A DNA stretch of 64,000 bases from Nocardia camponoti (GCF_014646135.1 NZ_BMMW01000006.1:124001-188000), one strand, 5' to 3'. Shown: positions 23,946 through 32,981, numbered from the stretch's first letter. Notes: generated by a model not told the origin, from the sequence alone. Translations and numbers: made by a program.

Positions 23946-24979
23946 GCGCGCGCCCTCCCGAGACTCTCACCCAGGATGCCAGTGGGTCGGAACATCAGCA
24001 CCGCGACAAGCAGCACGAACGCGACGACGTCGCGCCACTGAATACCGAAAAGCATCTGCCCGTACTGTTCGGCGACACCCAGAATCAGGCCGCCGAGCAG
24101 CGCGCCACGCAGGTTGCCGATACCGCCGAGGACAGCGGCGGCGAACGCCTTAATGCCCAAAATGAAGCCGCCCGAATAAATGATGCCGGTCGGCACACGC
24201 AGGGTGTAAAGCATGGCGGCAGCGCCAGCGAGCAGGCCGCCGATGAGGAACGTGAGCACGATGACCCGTTCGCGCGAAACGCCCATGAGCGTCGCGGTAT
24301 CGGGGTCCTGAGCGACCGCGCGAATCGAGCGACCGAACTTTGTCCGGTTGATCAGAATCTCGGTGCCGATCGCCAACACGATCGCCGAAGCGACGATGAC
24401 GATCTCCACGTTGGTGATGCCAGCGCCGAACACGGTGAACTGCACCTTCGGCTCAACGAGGCGAATGCCGGTTTGGGCGTTGGTGCCACCGAGGCCAGGC
24501 TTGAACTTCGGCAGGATGTAGTGCACGAACTCCTGGATCACGAACGACATACCGATCGCGGTGATCAAGAACGCGAGGGGTTTCGCGCCGCGCCGTCGCA
24601 GTGGGCGATACGCGACACGTTCCAAGCCGACGGCAGCGACACCTGAGACGGCCATGCCGAACAGCATCGCCAAGCCGAGATAGGTGATCGTGAGCAGGAC
24701 GCCTTGGGAATAGACATTGCCGCTAGGGGCGAACCCGAGCAGTTCAAGGCCAACATAAGTGCCGAACATGCCGAGCATGAAGACTTCGGAATGGGCGAAG
24801 TTAATAAGTCTCAACACGCCATAGACAAGCGTGTACCCAACGGCGACGAGCGCGTACACCGAGCCGTAGGTGAGACCGTCGACGGTCAGTCGCCAAAACT
24901 GGTCGACGACGCCTCCGACGTTGAATTCGATGGACCCGTTCGCCAACAGGGTCGCACCGAGTGATGCGGCTGAAGTCAT
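23942..24979 (-). CDS. livH: Branched-chain amino acid ABC transporter permease LivH
   Basis: This 345-residue LivH-type permease has the motifs YGSVYALVAVGYTLVYGVLRLINFAH, TKFGRSIRAVAQDPDTATLMGV (EAA loop) and GGIGNLRGALLGGLILGVAEQYG. It partners LivM in the membrane. The ATG at 24979 lies about 75 bp downstream of livK, and a stem-loop separates the two genes, consistent with lower expression of the membrane components than of the binding protein. Confidence 0.95.
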   Translation of the reverse strand: MTSAASLGATLLANGSIEFNVGGVVDQFWRLTVDGLTYGSVYALVAVGYTLVYGVLRLINFAHSEVFMLGMFGTYVGLELLGFAPSGNVYSQGVLLTITYLGLAMLFGMAVSGVAAVGLERVAYRPLRRRGAKPLAFLITAIGMSFVIQEFVHYILPKFKPGLGGTNAQTGIRLVEPKVQFTVFGAGITNVEIVIVASAIVLAIGTEILINRTKFGRSIRAVAQDPDTATLMGVSRERVIVLTFLIGGLLAGAAAMLYTLRVPTGIIYSGGFILGIKAFAAAVLGGIGNLRGALLGGLILGVAEQYGQMLFGIQWRDVVAFVLLVAVLMFRPTGILGESLGRARA

Positions 24980-25000
24980 GATTACTCTCGCGTCAGGCGA

Positions 25001-25031
25001 ACGGTGCGCGTGGGATGTCCACGCGCACCGT
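25001..25031 (-). terminator. Stem-loop between livK and livH (possible attenuating terminator)
   Basis: A perfect 13-bp stem (25001-25013 with 25019-25031) with a 5-nt loop is placed between the binding-protein and permease genes. No T-tract follows, so it may stabilise the livK transcript or partially terminate it. Confidence 0.6.
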
Positions 25032-25055
25032 TACACAGCGGGTTCTTCGACGGGG

Positions 25056-26279
25056 TTACTTGACCTCGTACATCCAGACCTGGACGTTGGCAAGCTCACC
25101 GGTGGGGCCCCACTTGTACTGGCGGGCCACGCCGGTGCCGTCGTAGTTGCGCACGAACTCGACCAAGTCGGCACGGGTGGTCTTACCCGAGTCGATGCCC
25201 TTGAGCAGGATCGTCGCGAGATCATAGCCCTCGACGGAGTAGACGCCGGGCGCCTGACCGTTGAGCGCCTTGTACGCGCTCGCGAACTTCTCCGGCGCCG
25301 GGCTGCACGGGCAGGAAAGCAGCGCGTCCTTCGACGACGCGCCAGCCTGACGCACGAACTCGGGGTCGTTGCTGCCATCAGCGGAAGCGAAGATCGCGTT
25401 CACGCCACCCGAACGCAGCTGCTGCACGAACGGGGCGGACTCGGCGTAGTAGCCCGAGTAGAAGATGGCGTCAGGCTTGGCCGCGGCCAGCTTCGAGACC
25501 GCTGCCGAGAAGTCCTTGTCGCCTTCCTTGACGTTGACCGTGCACGACTGGTCAACGGCGGAACCGCCAGCGGTGGTGAACGCCTGGGCAAGGCCGGTGC
25601 CGTAGTCGGTGTTGTCGACGACGACGCAGATCTTCTTCGCGCCCTTGTCCTTCACCAGGTAGTTGGCGACGGCGGGGCCCTGGGAGTTGTCGTTGCCAAG
25701 ACCACGGAAGAACGTGCGCCACCCGTTGGTGGTGAGCGTCGGGTTGGTTGCCGACGCGGTGAGCGTCGGCATGTTGTTCTCCGACAGGATCTGGCCGGTG
25801 GCCTTGGTTTCGCCCGAGAACGTCGGACCAATGAGGCCAACGATGTTCGGGTCGGAAACGATGGTCGGAATAACCTGCGTCGCGATCTGCGGCTTGCCCT
25901 CGGTGTCGAAGGACTTGACGCTGACCTGACAGCCGGGGTTGGCCTTGTTGTGCTCGTCAAGCGCGAGCTTGACACCCATGAGCACGTTGATGCCGAGCGC
26001 GGCGTTGCCGCCGGTCAGCGGGCCCGCCATCGCGAGCGTGACCGGCGCGCACTTGGCCTGTCCGTCGCCCGCGGGATTGGCCGCGGTTCCCGTGCTACCG
26101 GCGGCGACCGCCTTGCCCTCGGTGTCGAGCTGAACAACCGGCTGAATCGACAGATTCGAGCTACCGCCGCCGCCACCATCCGAGGACTTGTCGCTGCACC
26201 CGGTCAGCACCAAAGCCGCGGCCGCGCCCAAAACGAGCACTCCTCGCGTCGAACGACTGCGCCATGTCGAACTGAGCAC
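25056..26279 (-). CDS. livK: Branched-chain amino acid ABC transporter, substrate-binding lipoprotein
   Basis: This 407-residue lipoprotein has signal VLVLGAAAALVLTGC followed by a Ser/Gly linker. It has the periplasmic-binding family 6 pattern: VTLAMAGPLTGGNAALGINVL, VPTIVSDPNIVGLIGPTFSGE-type, and YSVEGYDLATILLKGIDSG. The start is GTG 26279 with GAGGTGAG upstream. It is the first gene of the livK-livH-livM-livGF operon. Compared with Gram-negative LivK it has extra residues near the linker. The exact amino acid or other ligand is unknown. Confidence 0.94.
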   Translation of the reverse strand: MLSSTWRSRSTRGVLVLGAAAALVLTGCSDKSSDGGGGGSSNLSIQPVVQLDTEGKAVAAGSTGTAANPAGDGQAKCAPVTLAMAGPLTGGNAALGINVLMGVKLALDEHNKANPGCQVSVKSFDTEGKPQIATQVIPTIVSDPNIVGLIGPTFSGETKATGQILSENNMPTLTASATNPTLTTNGWRTFFRGLGNDNSQGPAVANYLVKDKGAKKICVVVDNTDYGTGLAQAFTTAGGSAVDQSCTVNVKEGDKDFSAAVSKLAAAKPDAIFYSGYYAESAPFVQQLRSGGVNAIFASADGSNDPEFVRQAGASSKDALLSCPCSPAPEKFASAYKALNGQAPGVYSVEGYDLATILLKGIDSGKTTRADLVEFVRNYDGTGVARQYKWGPTGELANVQVWMYEVK

Positions 26280-26464
26280 GTCTCACCTCTATGTCCTGTG
26301 CTTCCCCGGCATGCGCCGAGGGGGCCGACCACGTTCAGCCCGGAGAGAACATATCGCCGCTGTGTTAGATCCGCATCACATTCGCATCATGTTGGAAGTC
26401 TGTTGTCTTGCTTCCGTTCACATGGGTGTTTCGCTTAGGTAAAGTTTTAGGGATTTTGCCCGCA

Positions 26465-27055
26465 TTACTGCGGAGTGAGGTTCTCCAACACCACTTCAGC
26501 GACGGCTTTCATCGTGGTGCGGCGATCCATCGCGGTGCGCTGAATCCATTTGAACGCCTGCGGTTCCGAAAGGCCCTGCGTTTCCATCAGAACGCCCTTA
26601 GCGCGCTCGACGAGTTTACGGGTCTCGAGGCGCTCCGACAGATTCGCGACTTCGGTTTCCAGCGCGGTGATTTCGTGGAATCGACTGGCAGCCAACTCAA
26701 TCGCGGGCACCAAATCAGATTTGGTGAACGGCTTAACCAAATAGGCCATCGCGCCCGCGTCGCGTGCTCGCTCAACCAGGTCACGCTGGCTGAACGCGGT
26801 CAAAATGACAACGGGCGCAACACGTTTGGATGCGATCTCGGCGGCAGCGTCGATGCCGTCGCGTCGCGGCATCTTGACATCCATGATCACAAGATCGGGA
26901 CGCAGTTCTTCGGCAAGCTCGACAGCGCGCTGACCGTCGCCCGCCTCGCCGACGACCTGATAGCCCTCTTCTTTGAGCATCTCGACGAGGTCCATGCGGA
27001 TGAGGGCTTCGTCCTCGGCGACGACGACTCGCTTTGCCGCGGCAGTGGTGCTCAT
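26465..27055 (-). CDS. pdtaR: ANTAR-domain response regulator PdtaR
   Basis: PdtaR is the RNA-binding response regulator paired with histidine kinase PdtaS in actinobacteria. The 196-residue protein has a receiver domain with acidic pocket AEDEALIRMD and phosphoacceptor region DLVIMDVKMPRRDG, plus conserved ILTAF and LVKPFT. A C-terminal ANTAR helical bundle (about residues 135-190: LVERAKGVLMETQGLSEPQAFKWIQ) follows. ANTAR domains bind dual hexaloop RNA hairpins and act as antiterminators. Position between polA/liv and pykA matches M. tuberculosis Rv1626. No kinase gene is in the window. Confidence 0.95.
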   Translation of the reverse strand: MSTTAAAKRVVVAEDEALIRMDLVEMLKEEGYQVVGEAGDGQRAVELAEELRPDLVIMDVKMPRRDGIDAAAEIASKRVAPVVILTAFSQRDLVERARDAGAMAYLVKPFTKSDLVPAIELAASRFHEITALETEVANLSERLETRKLVERAKGVLMETQGLSEPQAFKWIQRTAMDRRTTMKAVAEVVLENLTPQ

Positions 27056-27180
27056 AGGCTCGACCCCTCTGGATTTACGAACAGTGATGTAGAGAGTACC
27101 TTTCGGCTCGCGTCAATCGCGTCGAGCCAGTTCCCCGGATACAGCACGGGTGGCACGACCACTGTCGCGCCACCCGCCTT

Positions 27181-27267
27181 TGGTGCCGAGTGTGGGACTC
27201 GAACCCACACGTCCTTTCGGACAACGGTTTTTGAGACCGTCGCGTCTGCCAGTTCCGCCAACCCGGC
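27181..27267 (-). tRNA. tRNA-Leu (anticodon CAA)
   Basis: An 87-nt minus-strand cloverleaf with long variable arm, as in class II tRNAs. The acceptor stem pairs GCCGGGT with ACTCGGC, discriminator A, and CCA is encoded. The anticodon loop is CTCAAAA, reading UUG. The T-arm contains GGGTTCGAGTCCC. Confidence 0.97.
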
Positions 27268-27278
27268 GCACCGCGGCC

Positions 27279-27284
27279 ACTATA
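27279..27284 (-). promoter_or_regulatory. Candidate -10 of tRNA-Leu
   Basis: TATAGT on the minus strand, 11 nt upstream of the tRNA 5' end. An inverted repeat GCGCCAG/CTGGCGC (27295-27316) lies directly upstream. Confidence 0.55.
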
Positions 27285-27591
27285 GCGCCCCGAAGCGCCA
27301 GAAACCTAACTGGCGCCGAATCCCCAGGTCAGCTAACCCTCCCGCGATCCGGTGCCTGTCCCAGCTCGACGAACCCTATTATTCCCGGATAGAATTAATT
27401 GCGGTATTCGATAAGTGAGCGATGCCACAGGTTGCCTTGACGTTTCCCATTCTTATCTCGCGGGTATCACGGTCACAGGCAACGGATATGCGCATCGTGA
27501 TTTATGTACAACACCCGACTTAAAGATGAATAGGTGGTACTGATCGCATGATCGTCGCCATCTGAGGCTACTTCTCTAGATTCACGCGCAT

Positions 27592-27597
27592 TACGGT
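27592..27597 (+). promoter_or_regulatory. Candidate -10 for a leaderless phosphatase-like gene
   Basis: TACGGT, 6 nt before the ATG at 27604. Confidence 0.45.
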
Positions 27598-27603
27598 TAT
27601 GCC

Positions 27604-28224
27604 ATGCACGTGCTGTTCGTCTGCAACTCCAATGTCTGCCGCTCGGTGATCGCCGAACGACTCACTCGCGCCTACGCCATCGACAACAGCATGACCGCGC
27701 TCACCGCCGAAAGCGCAGGAACCCGTGCGCTTGTCGGCTTTCCGCCCGAACCGCTCGCGGCAGAAGCCATCGCCGGACTCGGTGGCGACGCCACCGGATT
27801 CAAAGCGCGAAAACTCAAGGCCGACATGGTCGATCGCGCGGATTTGATTCTCACGATGACTGAATCTTTACGCGATCAGGTTGGCGAAATCGCATTCGGT
27901 GCCGGGCCGCGGACTTTCACCTTGGCCGAAGCGCATCGCATTGCCAAAGTCACTGGCGCGAAATCCATTGCCGCGCTGCATTACGCGCGCAATGACCTCG
28001 CTTATGTCGCGCGCGAGAACGTCGCCGATCCCATCGGGCTGTCCCCCGAGGCCTTCATCGACGTCGCTGACCGCATCGCCGAACTGCTCTTCCCCCTGCT
28101 TGCCGCGCTCGCACCGCACGCGCAAACCAAGCTCAGCGAAGTGCGCGAACAGACCGGGCTGGTCATCGAGCCACGTGGTGCCGCCCCGCTCTCGACGTTC
28201 CTTGCCGCCAACCGCAGGCACTGA
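27604..28224 (+). CDS. Low-molecular-weight protein-tyrosine-phosphatase family protein
   Basis: This 206-residue protein has the catalytic P-loop C7-NSNVC-R13-S at its N-terminus (MHVLFVCNSNVCRS) and a general-acid region DPIGLS near residue 140. The family also includes arsenate reductases. Presence of the C-X5-R loop with a following serine and the long C-terminal extension favours a phosphatase of the Wzb/PtpA type, but the target is unknown. It lacks a signal peptide. The ATG has no clear ribosome-binding site; TACGGT six nt upstream suggests leaderless translation. Confidence 0.85.
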   Translation: MHVLFVCNSNVCRSVIAERLTRAYAIDNSMTALTAESAGTRALVGFPPEPLAAEAIAGLGGDATGFKARKLKADMVDRADLILTMTESLRDQVGEIAFGAGPRTFTLAEAHRIAKVTGAKSIAALHYARNDLAYVARENVADPIGLSPEAFIDVADRIAELLFPLLAALAPHAQTKLSEVREQTGLVIEPRGAAPLSTFLAANRRH

Positions 28225-28319
28225 CCGCAAAAGCCCCGCGCCACAACGACGGTCACCGCTACACTCGGCAGCGCCGTGGCTTGTTTCGTGCAGGTTCGAC
28301 ACCGAGAAGGAACGCAATC

Positions 28320-28715
28320 ATGCTGTGCAAACGCGTTTCCGATATTTCGCTCCACGTGTTCGTGAGCCCTGAGATTCTCGATCAAATTGTCGCGGGGGTA
28401 CGCGAGGTGGTCGACGACCACGTCACCGACCGCGACATCTTCGCGTGGCGGTTCACGCTCCCCATCGAGGCCACCGACCCGGCTTACCTCGACCTCGAAA
28501 GTCGGTGGCGGCGTGCGCATTTCGACGCCGACCCGGGCGCGCTAGCCGCCTATGAGATCGCCGTGAGCCTGGTTTCGGACCCCGACGAACTCACCGAAGG
28601 CGACCTCGCTTCGCTCGAACACGGGCTCGCGTTAGCGGTGCATCACACCGCGCCAACGAGCCCGTTCACGCTCCGCGCCGACCGACGCACCGAACTGGAC
28701 CACGAATACCGCTGA
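28320..28715 (+). CDS. Hypothetical protein
   Basis: This 131-residue acidic, soluble protein starts MLCKRVSDISLHVFVSPEILDQ. ATG 28320 has AAGGA ten nt upstream; the open frame extends to 28281 but without a ribosome-binding site. It contains a His-rich VDDHVTDRD and a conserved-looking LESRWRRAHFDADPGALAAYE. I recognise no domain. It converges on tesB with a 12-bp gap. Confidence 0.65.
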   Translation: MLCKRVSDISLHVFVSPEILDQIVAGVREVVDDHVTDRDIFAWRFTLPIEATDPAYLDLESRWRRAHFDADPGALAAYEIAVSLVSDPDELTEGDLASLEHGLALAVHHTAPTSPFTLRADRRTELDHEYR

Positions 28716-28727
28716 GCGGCACACCGA

Positions 28728-29600
28728 TTAGCGCGCCGGGAAGTGCCGGATCACGCCTTCCTGCACCGTCGTCGCGATCAATTCACCACTGCGCGAATAG
28801 AACCGGCCAGTGGCGAGACCACGCGAGCCGGCGGCCACCGGCGACTCGGTTGCGTAAAGCACCCACTCGTCGAAACGGAACGGGCGGTGGAACCAGATCG
28901 AATGATTCACTGTGGCAGCGAGAATCCGATCGAGACCCCACGACAACCCGTGCGTGGTGATGATCGAGTCGAGCACCGTGGTGTCCGACGAATAGCCAAG
29001 CGCCGCAACGTGCAACAGCGGGTCGTCAGGCAGTGCGCCGTCGGTACGCATCCACACGCGATTGTGGTTGAGCTTCTCGCCGGTGCCCTTGAGAATCCAC
29101 GCCGGATCGTTGGTGTAGCGCATGTCGATCGGATGCGGCGCGTTGATGAACATTTCTAGCTTGTCTTCAAAGCCGACAAAGCTTTCCTCGATGCGCGGCA
29201 GGCCCTCGGGATCGGGCACGTCCGGCGCGTCGTGGGAATGTTCGAGGCCCTTGCCGAAGTCCTGGAAGGCCGCGAGCATGACGAAGAGCTCTTGGCCGTC
29301 TTGACTCGCCGTGACCGTGCGATTCGCTAGCGCACGCCCGTCGCGGTGCCGCTGCACCCGATATTCGATCGGCTTCTTCACGTCGCCACCACGCACGAAA
29401 TGCGCGTTGACCGCGTGCAGCGGGCGCTCCCCCGCGGTGCGTCCGGCGGCGACGATGGCCTGGGAGACCAGCTGGCCGCCGAACGTCCTGCTCCACACCT
29501 TCTCCGGATGCTTGCCGATGAAGACGTCGTCGCCGACCGAATCAAGGTCTAAGACGTCAAGCAAAACGTCCAGGTCAGGTGAGTGGGGTAGGGCGGTCAC
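28728..29600 (-). CDS. tesB: Acyl-CoA thioesterase II
   Basis: TesB hydrolyses medium- and long-chain acyl-CoA to fatty acid and CoA. The 290-residue protein is a double hotdog fold with VWSRTFGGQLVSQAIVAAGRT in the first half and HSIWFHRPFRFDEWVLYATESPVA plus GLATGRFYSRSGELIATTVQEG in the second, as in the family. GTG 29600 was chosen because it lies 2 nt after the pykA stop, with GGAGG inside the pykA end. The longer frame to 29798 runs within pykA. The same pykA-tesB adjacency exists in M. tuberculosis. Confidence 0.95.
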   Translation of the reverse strand: MTALPHSPDLDVLLDVLDLDSVGDDVFIGKHPEKVWSRTFGGQLVSQAIVAAGRTAGERPLHAVNAHFVRGGDVKKPIEYRVQRHRDGRALANRTVTASQDGQELFVMLAAFQDFGKGLEHSHDAPDVPDPEGLPRIEESFVGFEDKLEMFINAPHPIDMRYTNDPAWILKGTGEKLNHNRVWMRTDGALPDDPLLHVAALGYSSDTTVLDSIITTHGLSWGLDRILAATVNHSIWFHRPFRFDEWVLYATESPVAAGSRGLATGRFYSRSGELIATTVQEGVIRHFPAR

Positions 29601-29602
29601 GG

Positions 29603-31021
29603 CTAGTGGTCCTCCTCGCCGATGCGATGCACGTGGATCAGGTTGGTCGAGCCGACGGTACCCGGCGGGGAACCGGCGACGATGACAACAAGGTCGCCCT
29701 TGCGATAGCGGCCCATTGACAGCAACGCCTGGTCGACCTGGTGAATCATCGCATCCGTTGAATCGACCATCGGCACGATAAACGTTTCGGTGCCCCAACT
29801 CAGAGTGAGCTGATTACGCACTTCCGACAACGGTGTGAAAGCCAACAACGGCAGCGGCGTGTGCAGGCGCGCGAGGCGGCGGACCGTGTCGCCCGACTGG
29901 GTGAACGCGACGAGCGCTTTCGCGTTCAGGCGCTCGCCGATGTCGCGCGCGGCGTAGGAGATCACGCCACGCTTGGTGCGCGGCACGTGGGTCAAGGGTG
30001 GGACCCGCGACGTTTCCGACTCAACGGCGGTGACGATGCGCGCCATCGTGCGCACGGCTTCGATCGGGTGCTTGCCGACCGAAGTTTCGCCCGACAGCAT
30101 CACCGCGTCGGCACCGTCGAGGACGGCGTTGGCGACGTCGGAGGCTTCCGCGCGGGTGGGGCGCGAGTTGTCGATCATCGACTCAAGCATCTGCGTCGCG
30201 ACGATGACCGGCTTGGCGTTCTCGCGTGCCATCTGGATGGCACGCTTCTGCACGAGCGGCACCTCTTCGAGCGGCAGTTCGACACCAAGGTCGCCACGCG
30301 CGACCATGACCGCGTCGAAGGCGAGCACGATGGCTTCGAGGTTGTCGATGGCCTCGGGCTTTTCGAGCTTGCCGATGACCGGAACGCGACGGCCGACGCG
30401 GTCCATGATGTCGTGCACCAGCTCGATATCCGACGGCGAGCGCACGAACGACAGCGCGATGAAGTCGACGCCGAGTTTGAGCGCGAATTCCAGGTCAGCG
30501 ACGTCTTTTTCCGACAGCGCGGGCACCGAGACGTTCATGCCGGGCAGCGAAAGGCCCTTGTTGTTGCTGACCGGACCGCCCTCGGTGACGCGGGCGATAA
30601 CGTCGTTGCCTTCGACGGCTTCAACGGTGAGGCCGACCTTGCCGTCGTCGACAAGCAGGCGGTCGCCGGGTTTGGCGTCCTTGGCCAGTTCCTTGTACGT
30701 GGTCGAAACGCGGTCGTGCGTTCCTTCGACATCGTCGACGGTAATGATCACTTGCTCGCCGTTAGCCCAGACCGTTTTGCCGTCAACGAAACGGCCAAGT
30801 CGAATTTTGGGGCCCTGGAGGTCGGCGAGAATACCTACCGCGCGGCCGGTTTCCTCCGCCGCAGCGCGCACTAGTTTGTAGTTGTCGGCGTGGTCGGCGT
30901 GGTCGCCGTGGCTGAAGTTCAGCCGCGCTACGTCCATGCCGCTTTCGACGAGTTCCCGAATCCGGTCCCCGGAGGCTACGGCCGGTCCGAGTGTGCACAC
31001 AATCTTCGTTCGTCGCATCAC
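29603..31021 (-). CDS. pykA: Pyruvate kinase
   Basis: Pyruvate kinase makes pyruvate and ATP from phosphoenolpyruvate in glycolysis. The 472-residue product has TKIVCTLGPAVASGDRI, LADLQGPKIRLGRF, the catalytic loop MVARGDLGVELPLEEVP and GADAVMLSGETSVGKHP, plus a C-terminal allosteric domain. I chose GTG 31021 rather than ATG 31018: TAGGCT ends 6 nt before the GTG, and the N-terminus V-M-R-R-T-K then aligns residue for residue with mycobacterial M-T-R-R-G-K. tesB follows immediately. Confidence 0.96.
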   Translation of the reverse strand: MMRRTKIVCTLGPAVASGDRIRELVESGMDVARLNFSHGDHADHADNYKLVRAAAEETGRAVGILADLQGPKIRLGRFVDGKTVWANGEQVIITVDDVEGTHDRVSTTYKELAKDAKPGDRLLVDDGKVGLTVEAVEGNDVIARVTEGGPVSNNKGLSLPGMNVSVPALSEKDVADLEFALKLGVDFIALSFVRSPSDIELVHDIMDRVGRRVPVIGKLEKPEAIDNLEAIVLAFDAVMVARGDLGVELPLEEVPLVQKRAIQMARENAKPVIVATQMLESMIDNSRPTRAEASDVANAVLDGADAVMLSGETSVGKHPIEAVRTMARIVTAVESETSRVPPLTHVPRTKRGVISYAARDIGERLNAKALVAFTQSGDTVRRLARLHTPLPLLAFTPLSEVRNQLTLSWGTETFIVPMVDSTDAMIHQVDQALLSMGRYRKGDLVVIVAGSPPGTVGSTNLIHVHRIGEEDH

Positions 31022-31027
31022 GAGCCC

Positions 31028-31033
31028 AGCCTA
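31028..31033 (-). promoter_or_regulatory. Candidate -10 for leaderless pykA
   Basis: TAGGCT on the minus strand, 6 nt before the GTG start. Confidence 0.55.
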
Positions 31034-31131
31034 GTACTTGACCGCGATGGCCTCTTCGCACCGGTAGTTGAGTGCGTAGTGTTCGCCCGGTATTCACGAA
31101 ATCCGCTGGGATCGTGGGCAATATGCCCGAC

Positions 31132-31177
31132 AAAAACGACGAACCGGACGGCACGTTGTGCGTGTGCCGCCCGGTTC
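31132..31177 (-). terminator. Intrinsic terminator after the TM2 gene
   Basis: A 14-bp stem with one mismatch (31141-31154 with 31164-31177), followed on the minus strand by GTCGTTTTTG. It separates the TM2 gene from pykA. Confidence 0.88.
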
Positions 31178-31196
31178 ATGCGAGGGTTGCTGGCGC

Positions 31197-31778
31197 TCAG
31201 TCGCGCAGTGGACGACCGTCCACATCGGGCACCTTGCCGGTGAGCATCATGATGCCGTCGATGAGCGGCCAGATGGCACCGATGCCACAGGTGAGCCACA
31301 CGACCGCGATCTGGGCGATGCCGAGGCCGGTGTAGCCGAGGTAGAAACGACCAACGCCGAAGCTGCCGAGGAAAATCTCAAGCAGGCCTGCGGTGAGCTT
31401 CTGCTTGTCCGAGAACGGGACGCCGTAGATGTCGCGGCCGTACGGAGCTTCCGGGTCGGCCGGGTTGTAGCCGGTCGGGGCGCCGAAGGGCTGACCATAC
31501 GCGGGCTGCGGCTGACCGTAAGGGTCGACGGGCTGACCGTACGCGTCGACCGGCTGGCCGTACTGCGGCTGCGACGGGTAGGCGGGCTGACCGTACTGCG
31601 GCTGCGCGGGCTGGCCATATTGCGGCTGACCGAACTGCGGCTGCGCCGGGTAGCCCGGCTGCTGGGCGTACGGGTCGGATGCGGGCGCACCATACTGCGG
31701 AGCGGCGGGCTGACCCTGGTCCTGCGGCTTGCTCAGGTCAGGGCCGTATTGCGGATTGGGGTTGTAGGGGTCGGTCAC
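31197..31778 (-). CDS. TM2 domain membrane protein with Pro/Gln/Tyr-rich repeat tail
   Basis: This 193-residue protein has two parts. The first ~115 residues are a low-complexity cytosolic tail with repeats of QPQYGQP, QPAYGQP and DPYGQP type. The C-terminal ~75 residues form the TM2 domain: KLTAGLLEIFLGSFGVGRFYLG, then AVVWLTCGIGAIWPLIDGI. TM2 proteins with such tails are common in actinobacteria; no firm function exists, though the tails suggest protein clustering at the membrane (inference). It lies between lgt and pykA as Rv1616-like genes do. Confidence 0.9.
   Translation of the reverse strand: MTDPYNPNPQYGPDLSKPQDQGQPAAPQYGAPASDPYAQQPGYPAQPQFGQPQYGQPAQPQYGQPAYPSQPQYGQPVDAYGQPVDPYGQPQPAYGQPFGAPTGYNPADPEAPYGRDIYGVPFSDKQKLTAGLLEIFLGSFGVGRFYLGYTGLGIAQIAVVWLTCGIGAIWPLIDGIMMLTGKVPDVDGRPLRD
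31497..31700 (-). repeat. Degenerate tandem repeats encoding QPxYGQP motifs
   Basis: Short imperfect repeats of a CCGTACTGCGGCTG-type unit (plus-strand sense) encode the Gln/Pro/Tyr-rich tail. They are in frame, so copy number can vary without frameshift only in multiples of three. Confidence 0.6.
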
Positions 31779-31909
31779 TCATGCCTCCATCATTGTGCGG
31801 GCACCCCATGTCGTGGCCCCCGTTTCCTAACCGTCAGCGCCCATTGTGGTCATAGTTGCCCGGCGCTGTCGCGTTGGGTTATCGCGAATCCGCCCGAAGA
31901 TGTTGACGA

Positions 31910-32974
31910 TCAGCCTTTTTCGAGCCCGGTTTTGGTAGGCTCGTCGGCTTTTTCGGCGTCCTCTGCCGCCTCATCAGCCTTGGCGACCTCGACGACTTCG
32001 GTCTGCGCCTCTTTGGTCGAATCTCCTTGCAGCTCATCGGCTACCTCGTTCTCCGCAGCGCCGAGGGCGCGCAGTTTGCCGATCTGCCACGGCCACGGGC
32101 GCAGGCCGGGGACCATCGCGGGCCGCAACATCGCCGGGTTCTCGCGGCCCTTCGTCGCGAACACGAAATAGGCGATGGCGCAAAGGAAAACGACGGCGGC
32201 GGTGAAGAGGTTGATGCGCAAGCCGAGCACGTGGGTCGCCTCGTCGTCACGCAGCAGTTCGACGAAGAAACGGCCGAAGCTGTACCCGGCGACATACAGC
32301 GCGAAAAGGCGACCGTGGCCGATCTTGAACCGCTTGTCCACGTAGACAAGTGCGACGACAACGGCAAGGTTCCACAGCAGTTCGTAGAGGAACGTCGGCT
32401 GAACGACCTCGATCACCTGGCCGGTCGAAACGCCATTCATCATGTCGCGCGCGCCGGTTGCCGGGTCGTAGCGCTGGTAAATTTCCAGGCCCCACGGCAG
32501 GTCAGTGGTACGACCGTACAGCTCTTGATTGAAGTAATTGCCAAGGCGGCCAATGGCTTGGGCGAGCAACACCGCGGGCGCGATCGCGTCACCGAACGCG
32601 GGCAGCGGGATCTTGTAGACGCGGCAGCCGATCCACGCGCCGATGCCGCCGAGCAGCACCGCGCCCCAAATGCCAAGTCCGCCTTGCCAAATGTAGAGCG
32701 CCTCGATGGGGTGCTTGCCCTCGCCGAAGTACTTCTGCCAGTCGGTCGCGACGTGGTAAAGCCGACCACCAACCAAACCGAAGGGCACCGCGAACATCGC
32801 GACATCAAGCACCGCACCGGGCTGGCCGCCACGCGCGACCCACCGCTTCTCGCCCCACCAAATGGCGACGATGATGCCGACGATGATGCACAGCGCGTAC
32901 GCGCGCAACGGCACCGGCCCGACATGCCAGACACCCTGCGGCGGGCTTGGAAGATAGGCGAGGACTGAGTTCAC
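31910..32974 (-). CDS. lgt: Prolipoprotein diacylglyceryl transferase
   Basis: Lgt transfers diacylglycerol from phosphatidylglycerol to the lipobox cysteine, the first step of lipoprotein maturation. The 354-residue membrane protein has about seven helices, the motif VGGRLYHVATDW and the signature RLGNYFNQELYGRTTDLPWGLE. An acidic C-terminal tail of ~50 residues is typical of actinobacterial Lgt. GTG 32974 was chosen; TAACGT sits 7 nt upstream. It follows trpA by 62 bp on the same strand. Substrates in this window include the ABC transporter and TAXI binding lipoproteins. Confidence 0.96.
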   Translation of the reverse strand: MNSVLAYLPSPPQGVWHVGPVPLRAYALCIIVGIIVAIWWGEKRWVARGGQPGAVLDVAMFAVPFGLVGGRLYHVATDWQKYFGEGKHPIEALYIWQGGLGIWGAVLLGGIGAWIGCRVYKIPLPAFGDAIAPAVLLAQAIGRLGNYFNQELYGRTTDLPWGLEIYQRYDPATGARDMMNGVSTGQVIEVVQPTFLYELLWNLAVVVALVYVDKRFKIGHGRLFALYVAGYSFGRFFVELLRDDEATHVLGLRINLFTAAVVFLCAIAYFVFATKGRENPAMLRPAMVPGLRPWPWQIGKLRALGAAENEVADELQGDSTKEAQTEVVEVAKADEAAEDAEKADEPTKTGLEKG

Positions 32975-32981
32975 GGTCCCC

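Larger units (their letters stand above)
27268..27603. other. 336-bp intergenic region with tRNA promoter
   Basis: No gene is supported. It is more AT-rich than its surroundings, holds the tRNA-Leu promoter on the left and the phosphatase-gene -10 (27592-27597) on the right. Confidence 0.5.
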
